A stretch of DNA of 64,000 nucleotides, taken from the NCBI RefSeq assembly GCF_003034995.1, contig NZ_PZKF01000006.1:1-64000 (forward strand), written 5' to 3'. Shown here piece after piece: positions 8,130 through 19,995 of the stretch (positions within the stretch are counted from its first letter, which is position 1; each line of letters opens with the position of its first letter). This DNA is from Phaeovulum veldkampii DSM 11550 (GTDB lineage: Bacteria; Pseudomonadota; Alphaproteobacteria; Rhodobacterales; Rhodobacteraceae). Under the pieces are notes generated by a model. That model was not told the DNA's origin. It saw nothing but the letters and a program-made list of their open reading frames with translations, and ran no database searches. Both the position numbers and the translations under genes were made by a program.

Positions 8130-8693
8130 TCACCGCTCGGCGCCGCCCTCGTCGTCACGTTTGGTCCCCAGCAGGTCGGCCAGGCCCGCAAAGGGGCGCC
8201 GCGCGACATCGGTCAGCGGCTCGGCGCCCGGCGCGGCCACGGCGATCTCGCCCAGTTCGGCACCGGGTGCGCGAGGGTAAAGCGGCAGCGCCAGTTCCAG
8301 CGCCTCCAGCAGAACCGCGCCGGGGTCGATCACCTGGCCCAGCGGTTCGATGCTGACATCTTCGGGGATTTCCACTTCGTCGCCCGCAGGCTCCGGCATT
8401 TCGGCCAGATAGCGCCGCTCGACCCGTTCGGTGATGCGCGTCGTGACCGGGGCCAGCGTGATGATGCACTCCTGCACGACCTCGGCGCCCAGATCGGCCT
8501 CCAGCACCCAGTCGCTACGACCCTTGGGCGTCAGTGTGCCCGCAAGGCTCGCCTCGGGCAGCGTGACGATGCCCAGCCATTCGGCGATGTGCGCCCGCGC
8601 CTCGGCGTCGGGCGCAATGCGAAACCGCGTCGGCTTGCGCCCTGCCAGTTCGGCCACGCGGAACGGATGGGTGAAGGGCAGGGTATCGGTCAT
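8130..8693 (-). CDS. YceD/DUF177 family protein
   Basis: A 187 aa protein of the DUF177 family (YceD in E. coli), usually encoded next to rpmF and linked to 23S rRNA/ribosome assembly. It contains RPTRF-like RKPTRFRIAPDAEARAHIAEWLGI, TLTPKGRSDWVLEADLGAEVVQECIITLAPV and the conserved acidic block EIPEDVSIEPLGQVIDPGAVLLEALELALPLYPR. The chosen ATG at 8693 has AAGGA seven bases upstream; an in-frame extension to 8735 has no such site. It is the promoter-proximal gene of the rpmF-plsX-fabH block. Confidence 0.9.
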   Translation of the reverse strand: MTDTLPFTHPFRVAELAGRKPTRFRIAPDAEARAHIAEWLGIVTLPEASLAGTLTPKGRSDWVLEADLGAEVVQECIITLAPVTTRITERVERRYLAEMPEPAGDEVEIPEDVSIEPLGQVIDPGAVLLEALELALPLYPRAPGAELGEIAVAAPGAEPLTDVARRPFAGLADLLGTKRDDEGGAER

Positions 8694-8834
8694 GGCGGGA
8701 TCCTTGCGGTCGGGGCGGTGCGCCAAGCGGGCCAAGGCGTGCGGATTTCGCCAACTTGCGTCCTTGAGGGCCGGGCCTGTCTGTTGTAATCGGGATAAAA
8801 GGCCAGGGGCCGCAAGGCAAGAGGGGGTTTCGGG

Positions 8835-9296
8835 GTGAGCATCGGTTCCGTGACGCGGCGCAGCGCGCTGGTTCTTGCGCTGGCCGGTCTGACGTTGGGC
8901 AGCGCCTGTTCGTCAGTCTATCGCAACCACGGCTATGTGCCCACCGACGAAGACCTTGCCATGGTCGAGGTCGGCAAGACCGTGCGCGAAGATTTGCCCC
9001 AGTTGATCGGGCGCCCCTCGTCGGCCGGTCTGCTGGAAGGCTCGGCCTGGTATTACGTCGGCAGCCGCTGGGAATATTACGGCGCCCGCCCCCCGGTCGA
9101 GATCGACCGGCAGGTTGTCGCCGTCAGCTTTGGCGAAACCGGCGTGGTCGAGAATGTCGAACGCTTCGGGCTGGAAAAGGGGCAGGTCGTCGTGCTGTCG
9201 CGCCGTGTGACCGATACCTCGATCAAGGGCGTCGGTCTGGTCCGGCAACTTCTGGGCAGCATCGGCCGTGTGACCGCAGGCCAATTGGTCGACTAG
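8835..9296 (+). CDS. BamE/SmpA-OmlA family lipoprotein
   Basis: A 153 aa secreted protein. The signal sequence (TRRSALVLALAGLTLGSAC) ends in a lipobox-like GSAC, although the -3 position is Gly, not Leu. The following SmpA/OmlA core has VEVGKTVREDLPQLIGRPSSAGLLEGSAWYYVGSRWEYYG and VVAVSFGETGVVENVERFGLEKG, matching BamE, the small accessory subunit of the outer-membrane beta-barrel assembly machine. The start is GTG at 8835 with a run of G before it; no in-frame ATG gives a complete signal peptide. It is transcribed away from yceD. Confidence 0.85.
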   Translation: MSIGSVTRRSALVLALAGLTLGSACSSVYRNHGYVPTDEDLAMVEVGKTVREDLPQLIGRPSSAGLLEGSAWYYVGSRWEYYGARPPVEIDRQVVAVSFGETGVVENVERFGLEKGQVVVLSRRVTDTSIKGVGLVRQLLGSIGRVTAGQLVD

Positions 9297-9307
9297 ATCG
9301 CGCCCGG

Positions 9308-9706
9308 TCAGCCTTGCTCGGGCTCGAACTCCAGCGCCACGCCGTTGATGCAATAGCGCAGCCCGGTTGGCGCCGGGCCATCCTCAAAGACATGGCCCAG
9401 ATGCGCCTCACATGCAGCGCAGCGCACCTCGGTCCGGCGCATTCCGTGGCTCAGGTCGGCGCGTTCCTCGACTGCCCCGGCCTCCAGCGGCGCGGTGAAC
9501 GAGGGCCAGCCGCAGCCCGAGTCGAACTTGTGTCCCTTCTCGAACAGCGGCGCGCCGCAGCAGATGCAGCGGAACGTGCCGGGGCCGGAGGCAAAGCCCT
9601 CGTGGCTCCAGGGCCGTTCCGTTGCGCCCTGACGGGTCACGGCAAAGGCCAGCGGGTCCAGCCGGGTGCGCCATTCGGCCTCGGTGCGGAAAATCTTTTG
9701 TCGCAT
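9308..9706 (-). CDS. msrB: peptide-methionine (R)-S-oxide reductase
   Basis: Reduces methionine-R-sulfoxide in proteins. The 132 aa protein has both zinc-binding CxxC pairs ([11 protein letters not shown] and [16 protein letters not shown]), the conserved GCGWPSF block and the catalytic Cys in [13 protein letters not shown]. The start at 9706 is preferred because GGAG lies seven bases before it; an in-frame ATG at 9724 lacks a ribosome binding site. It ends 11 nt from the BamE-like gene on the other strand. Confidence 0.95.
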   Translation of the reverse strand: MRQKIFRTEAEWRTRLDPLAFAVTRQGATERPWSHEGFASGPGTFRCICCGAPLFEKGHKFDSGCGWPSFTAPLEAGAVEERADLSHGMRRTEVRCAACEAHLGHVFEDGPAPTGLRYCINGVALEFEPEQG

Positions 9707-9813
9707 GGGCAGCTCCGTTTTCATCGTTGCAGTCTTGTCATAGCCTCGCGCTATGCTCGGCCATGCTTCGATATAGCGGAGCCTTCCTCTCGGGCCAGGT
9801 GCAGGAGTACGCA

Positions 9814-10569
9814 ATGCTGTCATTGCTGAAAGGCCGCTATGCGGCGCGGTTTGCCGAAACGCCCGAAGATGTGCGGCGCGCGCAACGCCTGCGCTGGCTG
9901 GCCTTCGTCGCGGCGCGCGGGCTGGCCGGGCAGGATGCGGGCGAAGATGCCGACGGTTTCGACCCGCTCTGCCGCCATGTGCTGGTGGAAGAGGTGCGCA
10001 GCGGTCGGCTGGTCTGCTGCTTCCGGCTGTTGCCGCTGTCCGGCGGGGCCGAGATCGGGCGCAGCTACTCGGCGCAATATTACGAGTTGTCGGGGCTGCA
10101 GGGTTATCCCGGCAAGATGGTGGAAATGGGCCGCTTCTGCCTGCATCCCGATGCACACGACCCCGATATCCTCCGCGTGGCCTGGGGCGCGATGACCCGC
10201 TTCGTGGATGAGGAAGGTATCGAGATGCTGTTTGGCTGCTCGTCTTTCATGGGCACCGAGGCCGAGGCCTATCTGGATGCCTTCGCCGTGCTGAAGGACC
10301 GCCACCTTGCTCCGAAACGCTGGCTGCCCCGCGTCAAGGCGCCCGATGTGTTCCGTTTTGCCCAAAGCCTTGGCCTGTTCAAACCCGACCCGCGCCGCGC
10401 GATGGCCGGAATGCCGCCGCTGTTGCGCAGCTATCTGATGATGGGCGGCTGGGTCAGCGATCATGCCGTGGTGGACCGACAGTTGAACACCCTGCACGTC
10501 TTTACCGGGCTGGAGATTCGCGCGATCCCGCCCGCCCGCGTCCGCGCGCTGCGCGAGGTGGCGGGCTAG
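9814..10569 (+). CDS. olsB: L-ornithine N-alpha-acyltransferase (lyso-ornithine lipid synthase)
   Basis: First step of ornithine lipid synthesis: transfers a 3-hydroxyacyl chain from ACP to the alpha-amino group of ornithine. The 251 aa GNAT-related protein has the OlsB pattern [71 protein letters not shown] and [15 protein letters not shown]. The chosen ATG has AGGAG seven bases upstream. The second enzyme, OlsA, usually neighbours olsB but is not in this window. An inverted repeat follows the stop by 8 nt. Confidence 0.87.
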   Translation: MLSLLKGRYAARFAETPEDVRRAQRLRWLAFVAARGLAGQDAGEDADGFDPLCRHVLVEEVRSGRLVCCFRLLPLSGGAEIGRSYSAQYYELSGLQGYPGKMVEMGRFCLHPDAHDPDILRVAWGAMTRFVDEEGIEMLFGCSSFMGTEAEAYLDAFAVLKDRHLAPKRWLPRVKAPDVFRFAQSLGLFKPDPRRAMAGMPPLLRSYLMMGGWVSDHAVVDRQLNTLHVFTGLEIRAIPPARVRALREVAG

Positions 10570-10576
10570 GAGGCGC

Positions 10577-10665
10577 CCTTTCATCTTGGTGCAAATATCC
10601 CCCGCGGAGCGATCTCCGACCCCCGTGGGAGCCTCCGGCGGGGATATTTGCACCAAGATGAAAGG
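10577..10665. repeat. intergenic repeat, locus 1: perfect 26-bp inverted pair
   Basis: Arms at 10577-10602 and 10640-10665 are perfect reverse complements over 26 bp, separated by 37 bp. Each arm contains the shared core TTCATCTTGGTGCAAATATC. In RNA this would fold into a long hairpin between olsB (stop 10569) and the ABC-F gene (start 10713). The same core recurs at 12550, 19898, 42351 and 59511. Confidence 0.9.
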
Positions 10666-10712
10666 TGATTGCGCCCGTTGACGGGGGCGTGCGGCTTCTC
10701 TACCTCGCAAGC

Positions 10713-12527
10713 ATGGCACGCGCACCCCTTCTGCAACTTTCTTCGATCTCGCTGACCTTCGGCGGCAACCCCGTGTTCGACGGGCTCGACCTCGTGGTGC
10801 AACCCGGTGACCGGGTGGCGCTGGTGGGGCGCAACGGGTCGGGCAAATCCACGCTGATGAAAGTGATGGCGGGGCTGGTGGAGCCCGATGCGGGCACCCG
10901 CATCGTCCCGCCCGGTGTGCAGGTGGGCTACATGGAGCAGGAGCCTGACCTGTCGGCCTTCGCCACCTTGGGTGATTTTGCCGCTTCGGCGTTGAGCGAG
11001 GGCGATGCCTACCGGGTGGAAATGGTGGCCGAGGGGCTGAAGTTTCGCCCCGATACCCCGGTTGCCACCGCCTCGGGCGGCGAGCGGCGCCGCGCGGCGC
11101 TCGCCAAGCTGCTGGCTGAGGCGCCCGAATTGATGCTGCTGGATGAACCGACGAACCATCTCGACATCAAGGCGATCGGCTGGCTAGAGTCGCAGTTGCG
11201 CGACACCCGCACCGCCTTTGTGCTGATCAGCCACGACCGCGCCTTTCTGCGGGCGCTGACGCGCGCCACGCTCTGGATCGACCGCGGGCAGGTGCGGCGG
11301 CAGGAAAAGGGCTTTGAGGCCTTCGAGGATTGGCGCGAAACCGTCTGGGCCGAAGAGGACGAGGCGCGCCACAAGCTCGACCGCAAGATCAAGGCCGAGG
11401 CGCGATGGGCGGTTGAGGGCATCTCGGCCAGGCGCAAGCGCAATCAGGGCCGGGTCCGGGCCTTGGCCGCGCTGCGCGCCGAACGGTCGTCGATGATCCG
11501 CCGTCAGGGTCTTGCGGCGATGGAGCTCGACTCGGGCCAGACCTCGGGCAAGCGGGTGATCGAGGCGCGGGGGTTGACCAAGACCTTCGGCGACAAAGTC
11601 ATCGTCAAGGATTTCGACCTGCGGGTGCTGCGCGGCGACCGGGTGGCCTTTGTCGGCCCCAATGGCGTGGGCAAGACCACGCTGCTGAAAATGCTGACCG
11701 GCGAGATCGCCCCCGATGCGGGCACGGTCAGTCTGGGCACCAACCTTGAGGTGGCGGTGTTCGATCAGGCCCGCGCCACGCTCGATCTGACCATGAGCCT
11801 GTGGGATGGGATGGTGAACGACCCCGACATGCGGGTCTCGGGCAGGTCCGATCAGGTGATGGTGCGCGGCGCGCCGAAGCATGTGGTGGCCTACCTCAAG
11901 GATTTCCTGTTCGACGAGGCACAGGCCCGCGCGCCGATCGGTTCGCTTTCCGGGGGGGAACGTGCGCGGCTTCTCTTGGCACGGATCATGGCCAAACCCT
12001 CGAACCTCTTGATCCTCGACGAGCCGACCAACGATCTTGACGTTGAAACGCTCGACCTGCTGCAAGACCTCTTGGGCGAGTATGACGGGACGGTCCTGCT
12101 GGTCAGCCACGACCGCGATTTCATCGACCGCGTGGCCACCACCACCATCGCGATGGAGGGCGACGGCCGCGCCACCGTCTATGCGGGCGGCTGGACCGAT
12201 TATCAGGCGCAAAAGGCTGGCGCGGCGGCCGAGGTCAGACCCGCCGCCAAATCAGACCCCCGCCCCGAGGCCAGGCCCGCCGCCCGCTCCGAGCGCCGCG
12301 GCGGTCTCAGCTTCACCGAGCGTCACCGGCTGGACGCGCTGCCCGGCATCATCGAACGGCTGGAGGCCGAGATCGGCAAGCTGTCCGACCTGCTGTCGGA
12401 CCCCGCGCTGTTCACGCGCGAACCGGTCAAGTTCCAGAAAGCTTCCGAGGCGCTGATGGAGCGGCAGGACGCGCTCGCCCGCGCCGAGGAGGAATGGCTG
12501 ATGCTGGAAGACAAGGCCGCCTCTTGA
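10713..12527 (+). CDS. ABC-F family ATPase, Uup-like
   Basis: A 604 aa soluble protein with two ATPase domains and no membrane segment. Domain 1 has Walker A GRNGSGKST, signature ASGGERRRAALAKL and Walker B LMLLDEPTNHLD; domain 2 has GPNGVGKTT, LSGGERARLLLARI and LLILDEPTNDLD. They are joined by the basic P-site tRNA-interaction linker (about residues 205-275, rich in Arg and Lys). The C-terminus, after an Ala/Pro/Arg linker, is a predicted coiled coil (LSFTERHRLDALPGIIERLEAEIGKL), as in Uup. ABC-F proteins act on ribosomes. The start at 10713 gives the family N-terminus; nothing suggests an antibiotic-resistance subtype. Confidence 0.92.
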   Translation: MARAPLLQLSSISLTFGGNPVFDGLDLVVQPGDRVALVGRNGSGKSTLMKVMAGLVEPDAGTRIVPPGVQVGYMEQEPDLSAFATLGDFAASALSEGDAYRVEMVAEGLKFRPDTPVATASGGERRRAALAKLLAEAPELMLLDEPTNHLDIKAIGWLESQLRDTRTAFVLISHDRAFLRALTRATLWIDRGQVRRQEKGFEAFEDWRETVWAEEDEARHKLDRKIKAEARWAVEGISARRKRNQGRVRALAALRAERSSMIRRQGLAAMELDSGQTSGKRVIEARGLTKTFGDKVIVKDFDLRVLRGDRVAFVGPNGVGKTTLLKMLTGEIAPDAGTVSLGTNLEVAVFDQARATLDLTMSLWDGMVNDPDMRVSGRSDQVMVRGAPKHVVAYLKDFLFDEAQARAPIGSLSGGERARLLLARIMAKPSNLLILDEPTNDLDVETLDLLQDLLGEYDGTVLLVSHDRDFIDRVATTTIAMEGDGRATVYAGGWTDYQAQKAGAAAEVRPAAKSDPRPEARPAARSERRGGLSFTERHRLDALPGIIERLEAEIGKLSDLLSDPALFTREPVKFQKASEALMERQDALARAEEEWLMLEDKAAS

Positions 12528-12549
12528 GGCGCGAAAACCGGCTTCCTCC

Positions 12550-12600
12550 TTCCCGTTGAAGCAAATATCCTCCGGGGGTCCGGGGGTGGAAAACCCCCGG
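12550..12600. repeat. intergenic repeat, locus 2: degenerate single copy with hairpin
   Basis: A diverged half-unit retains GCAAATATCC (12561-12570), followed by CCGGGGG-N7-CCCCCGG (12580-12600), which forms a 7-bp stem. It lies between the ABC-F gene (stop 12527) and the racemase gene (start 12618). The hairpin could terminate transcription, though it lacks a U-run. Confidence 0.7.
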
Positions 12601-12617
12601 TTCCGACCGGAGCCGCC

Positions 12618-13715
12618 ATGACCAACGCCCCCAAAGGCCCGCTTGCAGGCCTGCGCATCGTCGAAATCTCGGGGCTTGGTCCCACCCCGTTTGCCGCCAT
12701 GCTTCTGGCTGACATGGGCGCCGATGTGATCCGCATCGCCCGCCCCGGCCAGACCCATGTTCTGGGGCTGGCCCGTGACGTGCTTGACCGCGGCCGCGAC
12801 GTGTTGGAACTTGATCTGAAATCGCCTGAGGGCCGCGCCATCGCGCGCCGTCTGATCGGTCGCGCCGAGGTGCTGATCGAGGGGATGCGCCCCGGCTCGA
12901 TGGAGCGGCTGGGGCTGGGCCCCGACGATTTTCCCGATCACCCGGCTCTGGTCTATGGCCGCATGACGGGTTGGGGCCAGTCGGGGCCGCTGGCGCAGTC
13001 GGCGGGCCACGACATCACCTATATCGCCATCAGCGGCGTGCTGCATGCCATCGGCACGCCCGGGGCGCCCGCGGTCCCGCTGAACCTGCTGGGCGATTTC
13101 GGCGGCGGTGCGATGTATCTGGCGGTCGGGATGCTGGCAGCGCTGCTGCATGCCCGCGCGACAGGGCAGGGGCAGGTCGTCGATGCCGCGATCTGCGACG
13201 GCACCGCGCATCTGGCGGCGATGATCCATGGCATGGCCGCGCAGGGGGCCTGGGCCGACCGGCGCGGGGCCAACCTGCTGGATGGCGCGGCGCCCTTTTA
13301 CGCCACCTACCGCTGCGCCTGCGGCGGACATCTGGCAGTCGGCGCGATTGAGCCGAAATTCTGGGCCGAGTTGCTGGCCCGCCTCGGCATCGACCCGGCC
13401 AGCATGCCTGGCCAGCACGACCGCGCCCGCTGGCCCGAAGCTCGTGCGCGCCTTGCCGCAGTCATAGCCACGCGCAGCCGCGATGACTGGGCCGCGGTGC
13501 TGGAGGGCACCGATGCCTGCGCCGCCCCGGTGCTGGCTCTGGCCGAGGCCCCGCATCACCCCCACACCATCGCCCGCGGCGGCTTTGTGCAGCACGAGGG
13601 CCTGACCCAGCCCGCCCCCGCGCCGCGGTTTTCGGCCACGCCCGGCGCGATCGGGGCGGGCTCGCCCGACACCCGGCTGGATGCCGAAGTCGCGCTGAGG
13701 CGCTGGGGCGCGTGA
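12618..13715 (+). CDS. alpha-methylacyl-CoA racemase (CaiB/BaiF family)
   Basis: Family III CoA transferase fold, 365 aa, matching 2-methylacyl-CoA racemases that interconvert (R)- and (S)-2-methylacyl-CoA so branched acyl chains can enter beta-oxidation. It has [32 protein letters not shown] at the N-terminus, [14 protein letters not shown], then [23 protein letters not shown], in which AGHD holds the catalytic His of the racemase subgroup. A second feature is [19 protein letters not shown] with the partner Asp. CoA transferases of the family instead carry an Asp nucleophile at the corresponding region. It is transcribed alone after repeat locus 2. Functional link to the distant branched-chain clusters is inference. 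Confidence 0.85.
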   Translation: MTNAPKGPLAGLRIVEISGLGPTPFAAMLLADMGADVIRIARPGQTHVLGLARDVLDRGRDVLELDLKSPEGRAIARRLIGRAEVLIEGMRPGSMERLGLGPDDFPDHPALVYGRMTGWGQSGPLAQSAGHDITYIAISGVLHAIGTPGAPAVPLNLLGDFGGGAMYLAVGMLAALLHARATGQGQVVDAAICDGTAHLAAMIHGMAAQGAWADRRGANLLDGAAPFYATYRCACGGHLAVGAIEPKFWAELLARLGIDPASMPGQHDRARWPEARARLAAVIATRSRDDWAAVLEGTDACAAPVLALAEAPHHPHTIARGGFVQHEGLTQPAPAPRFSATPGAIGAGSPDTRLDAEVALRRWGA

Positions 13716-13773
13716 CGGGGACTTGCGCCTGATGCGCAAACGCGGTTTTCCGGGGCGGGATCGAGGGCACGCC

Positions 13774-14479
13774 ATGAGCCAGACTATGAAATACCGGGTT
13801 CGGGATGGACTGCACCTCTTGCGCGGCCAAGGTGGAAAGGGCCGTGCGCGGGGCGGGGATCGCGGGCTTTCGCGTCTCCATTGCCTCGTCGATCCTGACC
13901 CTGCCGCTTGCCCCCGACGATGCCCGATTGCCGGGGATGGAGGCGGCGGTACCTGCCGCAGGCTATCGCATCAAACGGGTTTCGGCCCCGGCTCGCCGTT
14001 CGGTCGCCCATGCCCGTGCGCTGGATCTCATCGGCGACGGGCTGATCACGCTACTCGCCGTCATCGCGATTGGCTGGGGTTTGCGCGCGCGCGGCATCGG
14101 CGCTGGTGCAGGGAATTTTCCTGCTGTGCCTTGGGCTTTGTGCGCTGGGCGACAGCGCGCGGCAGGCGTTTCATCATTTGCCGACCGAGGCGGGGCTGAT
14201 GGGCGGCTTTGCGCTGGGCGGGTTGGTGGTCAACCTTGCGTCGGCGCTGGTGTTGATGCCACATCAGACGGGCGATGCCAACATCCGCGCGGTCGGGCTG
14301 TTTTCGCGCAACGATGCCATCGGCAATGTGATCGTGGTTGTGGCCGCGGCACTGGTGGCGGTGACGGGCAGTGCCTGGCCCGACCTTGTGGTGCGCTGGC
14401 GATGGCAGGGCTGTTTTTGCAGGCGGTTTGGGTGATCATCCGCGATGCGCGCGCCGATCTGGCCCGGCACGAACCCTGA
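13774..14479 (+). pseudogene. decayed HMA-CDF heavy-metal cation transporter
   Basis: Pieces of one protein are spread over two frames. It begins MSQTMKYRVR (13774) with a ribosomal start context, then shifts to the frame of MDCTSCAAKVERAV from 13805, an HMA metal-binding domain with CxxC. The segment around RARALDLIGDGLITLLAVIAIGWGL is a CDF-type membrane region, but the first transmembrane helix of the family looks deleted. Near 14085 the reading frame changes again to SALVQGIFLLCLGL and VNLASALVLMPHQTGDANIRAVGLFSRNDAIGNV, and near 14395 it returns for MAGLFLQAVWVIIRDARADL, ending at TGA 14479. Three frameshifts plus an internal deletion make a functional product very unlikely. Confidence 0.85.
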
Positions 14480-14501
14480 GCAACAGGCGTAACCAACAGG
14501 C

Positions 14502-14530
14502 TTGACTCTGGTGCCCGGTTCCCCGATATG
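14502..14530 (+). promoter_or_regulatory. candidate sigma-70 promoter of rplU-rpmA
   Basis: TTGACT (14502-14507) and GATATG (14525-14530) are separated by 17 bp, about 145 nt before the rplU start. The leader between them and the gene includes a short hairpin (CGCCCC-GACC-GGGGCG, 14583-14598). Spacing is optimal and the -35 matches five of six consensus bases. Confidence 0.55.
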
Positions 14531-14673
14531 AACGCGATCCGGTGGAAGGTTCGCTTTCCGCCGGTCACTCTTTTTTGAAACTCGCCCCGACCGGGGCGCG
14601 CTGTCCGAGGCGGGGCATCCCCCAATAACTCCGCAAGGGGCCACAGGACGCGGCTGATGATGAAGGAAAGACC

Positions 14674-15126
14674 ATGTTCGCGGTCCTCAAGACGGGCGGC
14701 AAGCAATACAAGGTTCAGGCGGGCGATGTGCTGCGCGTGGAACTGCTTGCGGCGACTGCTGGCGACAAAGTCCAGTTCAACGACATTCTTATGGTCGGCG
14801 GCGATACGCTGACCGTGGGCGCGCCCTTTGTGGCCGGTGCCGCGGTTCAGGCCGAAGTGATCGACACGATCAAGGCCGACAAGGTCATCACCTTCCACAA
14901 ACGCCGCCGGAAACACTCCTCGCAGCGGACCCGTGGCCACCGTCAGCAACTGACGTTGCTGCGCGTGACCGAGGTTCTGGCCTCGGGCGCCGAAGCCTCG
15001 GGCGTGAAGGAAGCCGTGGGCACCGCCCTTGCCCGTCGCGCCGCGCATGGCGCAGCCCCGGTCGCTGCCGAGGCCCCCGCGAAACCGAAGCGCGCTTCGA
15101 AAAAAGCCGCTGAAGCTCAGGAGTAA
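14674..15126 (+). CDS. rplU: 50S ribosomal protein L21
   Basis: The first ~103 residues are canonical L21: MFAVLKTGGKQYKVQAGDVLRVELL and ITFHKRRRKHSSQRTRGHRQQLTLLRVTEV. Residues ~104-150 are an Ala/Lys-rich, probably disordered extension, common in Rhodobacteraceae L21. It is followed after 6 nt by rpmA, the standard L21-L27 pair, and farther on by obgE, which is often in the same neighbourhood. Confidence 0.97.
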   Translation: MFAVLKTGGKQYKVQAGDVLRVELLAATAGDKVQFNDILMVGGDTLTVGAPFVAGAAVQAEVIDTIKADKVITFHKRRRKHSSQRTRGHRQQLTLLRVTEVLASGAEASGVKEAVGTALARRAAHGAAPVAAEAPAKPKRASKKAAEAQE

Positions 15127-15132
15127 TCCCCC

Positions 15133-15402
15133 ATGGCACACAAGAAAGCAGGCGGCTCGTCCCGCAACGGCCGCGACTCGGCCGGTCGTCGCCTTGGCGT
15201 GAAACTGTTCGGTGGTCAGGCCGCGGCGCCGGGCTGCATTATCGTGCGCCAGCGCGGCACCCAGTGGTGGCCGGGCGTCGGCGTCGGCATGGGCCGTGAC
15301 CACACGATCTACGCCGTCACCGAAGGCCGCGTCACCTTCAAGAAGGGGCTCAAGGGCCGCACCTTCATTTCGGTGCTTCCGGTTGCGGAGGCGGCCGAGT
15401 AA
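15133..15402 (+). CDS. rpmA: 50S ribosomal protein L27
   Basis: An 89 aa protein starting [24 protein letters not shown], the L27 N-terminal arm that reaches the peptidyl transferase centre, with [28 protein letters not shown] following. No N-terminal pre-sequence of the Firmicutes cleaved type is present. Cotranscribed with rplU. Confidence 0.98.
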   Translation: MAHKKAGGSSRNGRDSAGRRLGVKLFGGQAAAPGCIIVRQRGTQWWPGVGVGMGRDHTIYAVTEGRVTFKKGLKGRTFISVLPVAEAAE

Positions 15403-15426
15403 GCCCGCCAGAACCCGGCAAGACAC

Positions 15427-15459
15427 AAGGGGGATCGGCTGGCAAGCCGGTCCCCCTTT
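15427..15459 (+). terminator. rho-independent terminator after rpmA
   Basis: Stem of about 14 bp (AAGGGGGATCGGCT paired with AGCCGGTCCCCCTT, one G-U pair) with a 4-nt loop GGCA, closing into TTT, 25 nt after the rpmA stop. A good intrinsic terminator for rplU-rpmA. Confidence 0.78.
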
Positions 15460-15567
15460 CCGTTTCCGCGGCCCGTAGGAGGGGGCTCGGGTGCGGCTCC
15501 GTCATGGGGCTGCCGCATTGGGGTGATAGCGGGCAGACGCCGCCCGCAAGAGCAGTCAGGAGGATGC

Positions 15568-16107
15568 ATGTTTCAGGAACCCATCTCTACCCAGCCCGTC
15601 ATCACGGCCGAACGGTTCGTGCTGCGCCCCCTGCGCAAATCCGATGCCGGCCTGATTGCGATGTATACTGCGGACAAACGGCTGGCCTGCGGCACCCGGT
15701 CGATTCCGCATCCGCTGCCCCCCGGCGCAACCGAGGCCTATGTCGCCCGCGCCATGTCCGAGCATCGCGTTGAGGATGTCTGGGTTCTGGATGGCTCGGC
15801 CCATGCTCTGGCCGAAGTGCTGGGTGTGGTGTCGCTGACCCGTCTTGAGGACGGGCAATCCGAGGTCGGCTTCTGGGTCGGCCCCGGCTTCTGGAACACC
15901 GGCTTTGCCTCCGAGGCGGTGGCGGCGCTGGTCGCGGCAAACCCGCACAAGGCGCGCACGCTTTTTGCCGAGGTGTTTCAGGACAATCCCGGCTCGGCCC
16001 GGGTGCTGAGCCACAACGGCTTTGCCTATCTGGGCGATGCCGAGGCTTGGTCGGTGGCGCGTGGCGCGCATGTGGCGACCTGGACCTATCTGCGCAGGCT
16101 GGCCTGA
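15568..16107 (+). CDS. GNAT-family N-acetyltransferase (RimJ/RimL type)
   Basis: A 179 aa acetyltransferase. It opens with ITAERFVLRPLRKSDAGLIAMYTADKRLA, the RimJ-like start, has the central strand VLGVVSLTRLEDGQSEVGFWVGPGFWNTGFASEAV, where the acetyl-CoA loop would be, and ends DNPGSARVLSHNGFAYLGDAE, the typical N-terminal acetyltransferase C-lobe. AGGAGG lies right before the ATG at 15568. The acceptor substrate, a protein N-terminus or small amine, cannot be read from the sequence. Confidence 0.85.
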   Translation: MFQEPISTQPVITAERFVLRPLRKSDAGLIAMYTADKRLACGTRSIPHPLPPGATEAYVARAMSEHRVEDVWVLDGSAHALAEVLGVVSLTRLEDGQSEVGFWVGPGFWNTGFASEAVAALVAANPHKARTLFAEVFQDNPGSARVLSHNGFAYLGDAEAWSVARGAHVATWTYLRRLA

Positions 16108-16186
16108 TCGCCGCCCCCGGCGAGCCGCCGCTGCGGTTGTCGATCCGGCCTGATGGGGTAGTGTATCCCAAATCGGGAGGGCGGCG

Positions 16187-19856
<3,670 letters not shown>

Positions 19857-19863
19857 CCGGGCA

Positions 19864-19990
19864 GGGGGGGCGCTGCCCCCCACGCCCTGCGGGCGTTCCC
19901 CCCGGGATATTTGATCCAAGCTGAAAAAAACCGATCCCGCTTCATCTTGGTCGAAATATCCCGGGGGTGCGGGGGCAGCGCCCCCGCGGC
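19864..19990. repeat. intergenic repeat, locus 3: inverted pair with flanking hairpins
   Basis: Two half-units face each other: an inverted copy at 19898-19924 (CCCCCGGGATATTTGATCCA onward) and a direct copy at 19941-19970 (TTCATCTTGGTCGAAATATC and CCGGGGG). Each is flanked outside by a G/C hairpin (GGGGGGCGCTGCCCCCC at 19865-19881 and GCGGGGGCAGCGCCCCCGC at 19969-19987). The element fills the whole gap between convergent proB and the M20 dipeptidase gene and could terminate both transcripts. Confidence 0.85.
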
Positions 19991-19995
19991 TTCGG

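Noticed and set aside
10577-10665. Insertion-sequence or MITE ends
   Set aside because: No transposase, no target-site duplication recognisable, and the same core occurs as single copies.
13774-14479. Programmed frameshifting in the HMA-CDF gene
   Set aside because: Three shifts plus a missing helix and no slippery heptamers with structures; decay is simpler.
14230-15426. 398-codon minus frame over rplU-rpmA
   Set aside because: Opposes two certain ribosomal protein genes and the pseudogene.
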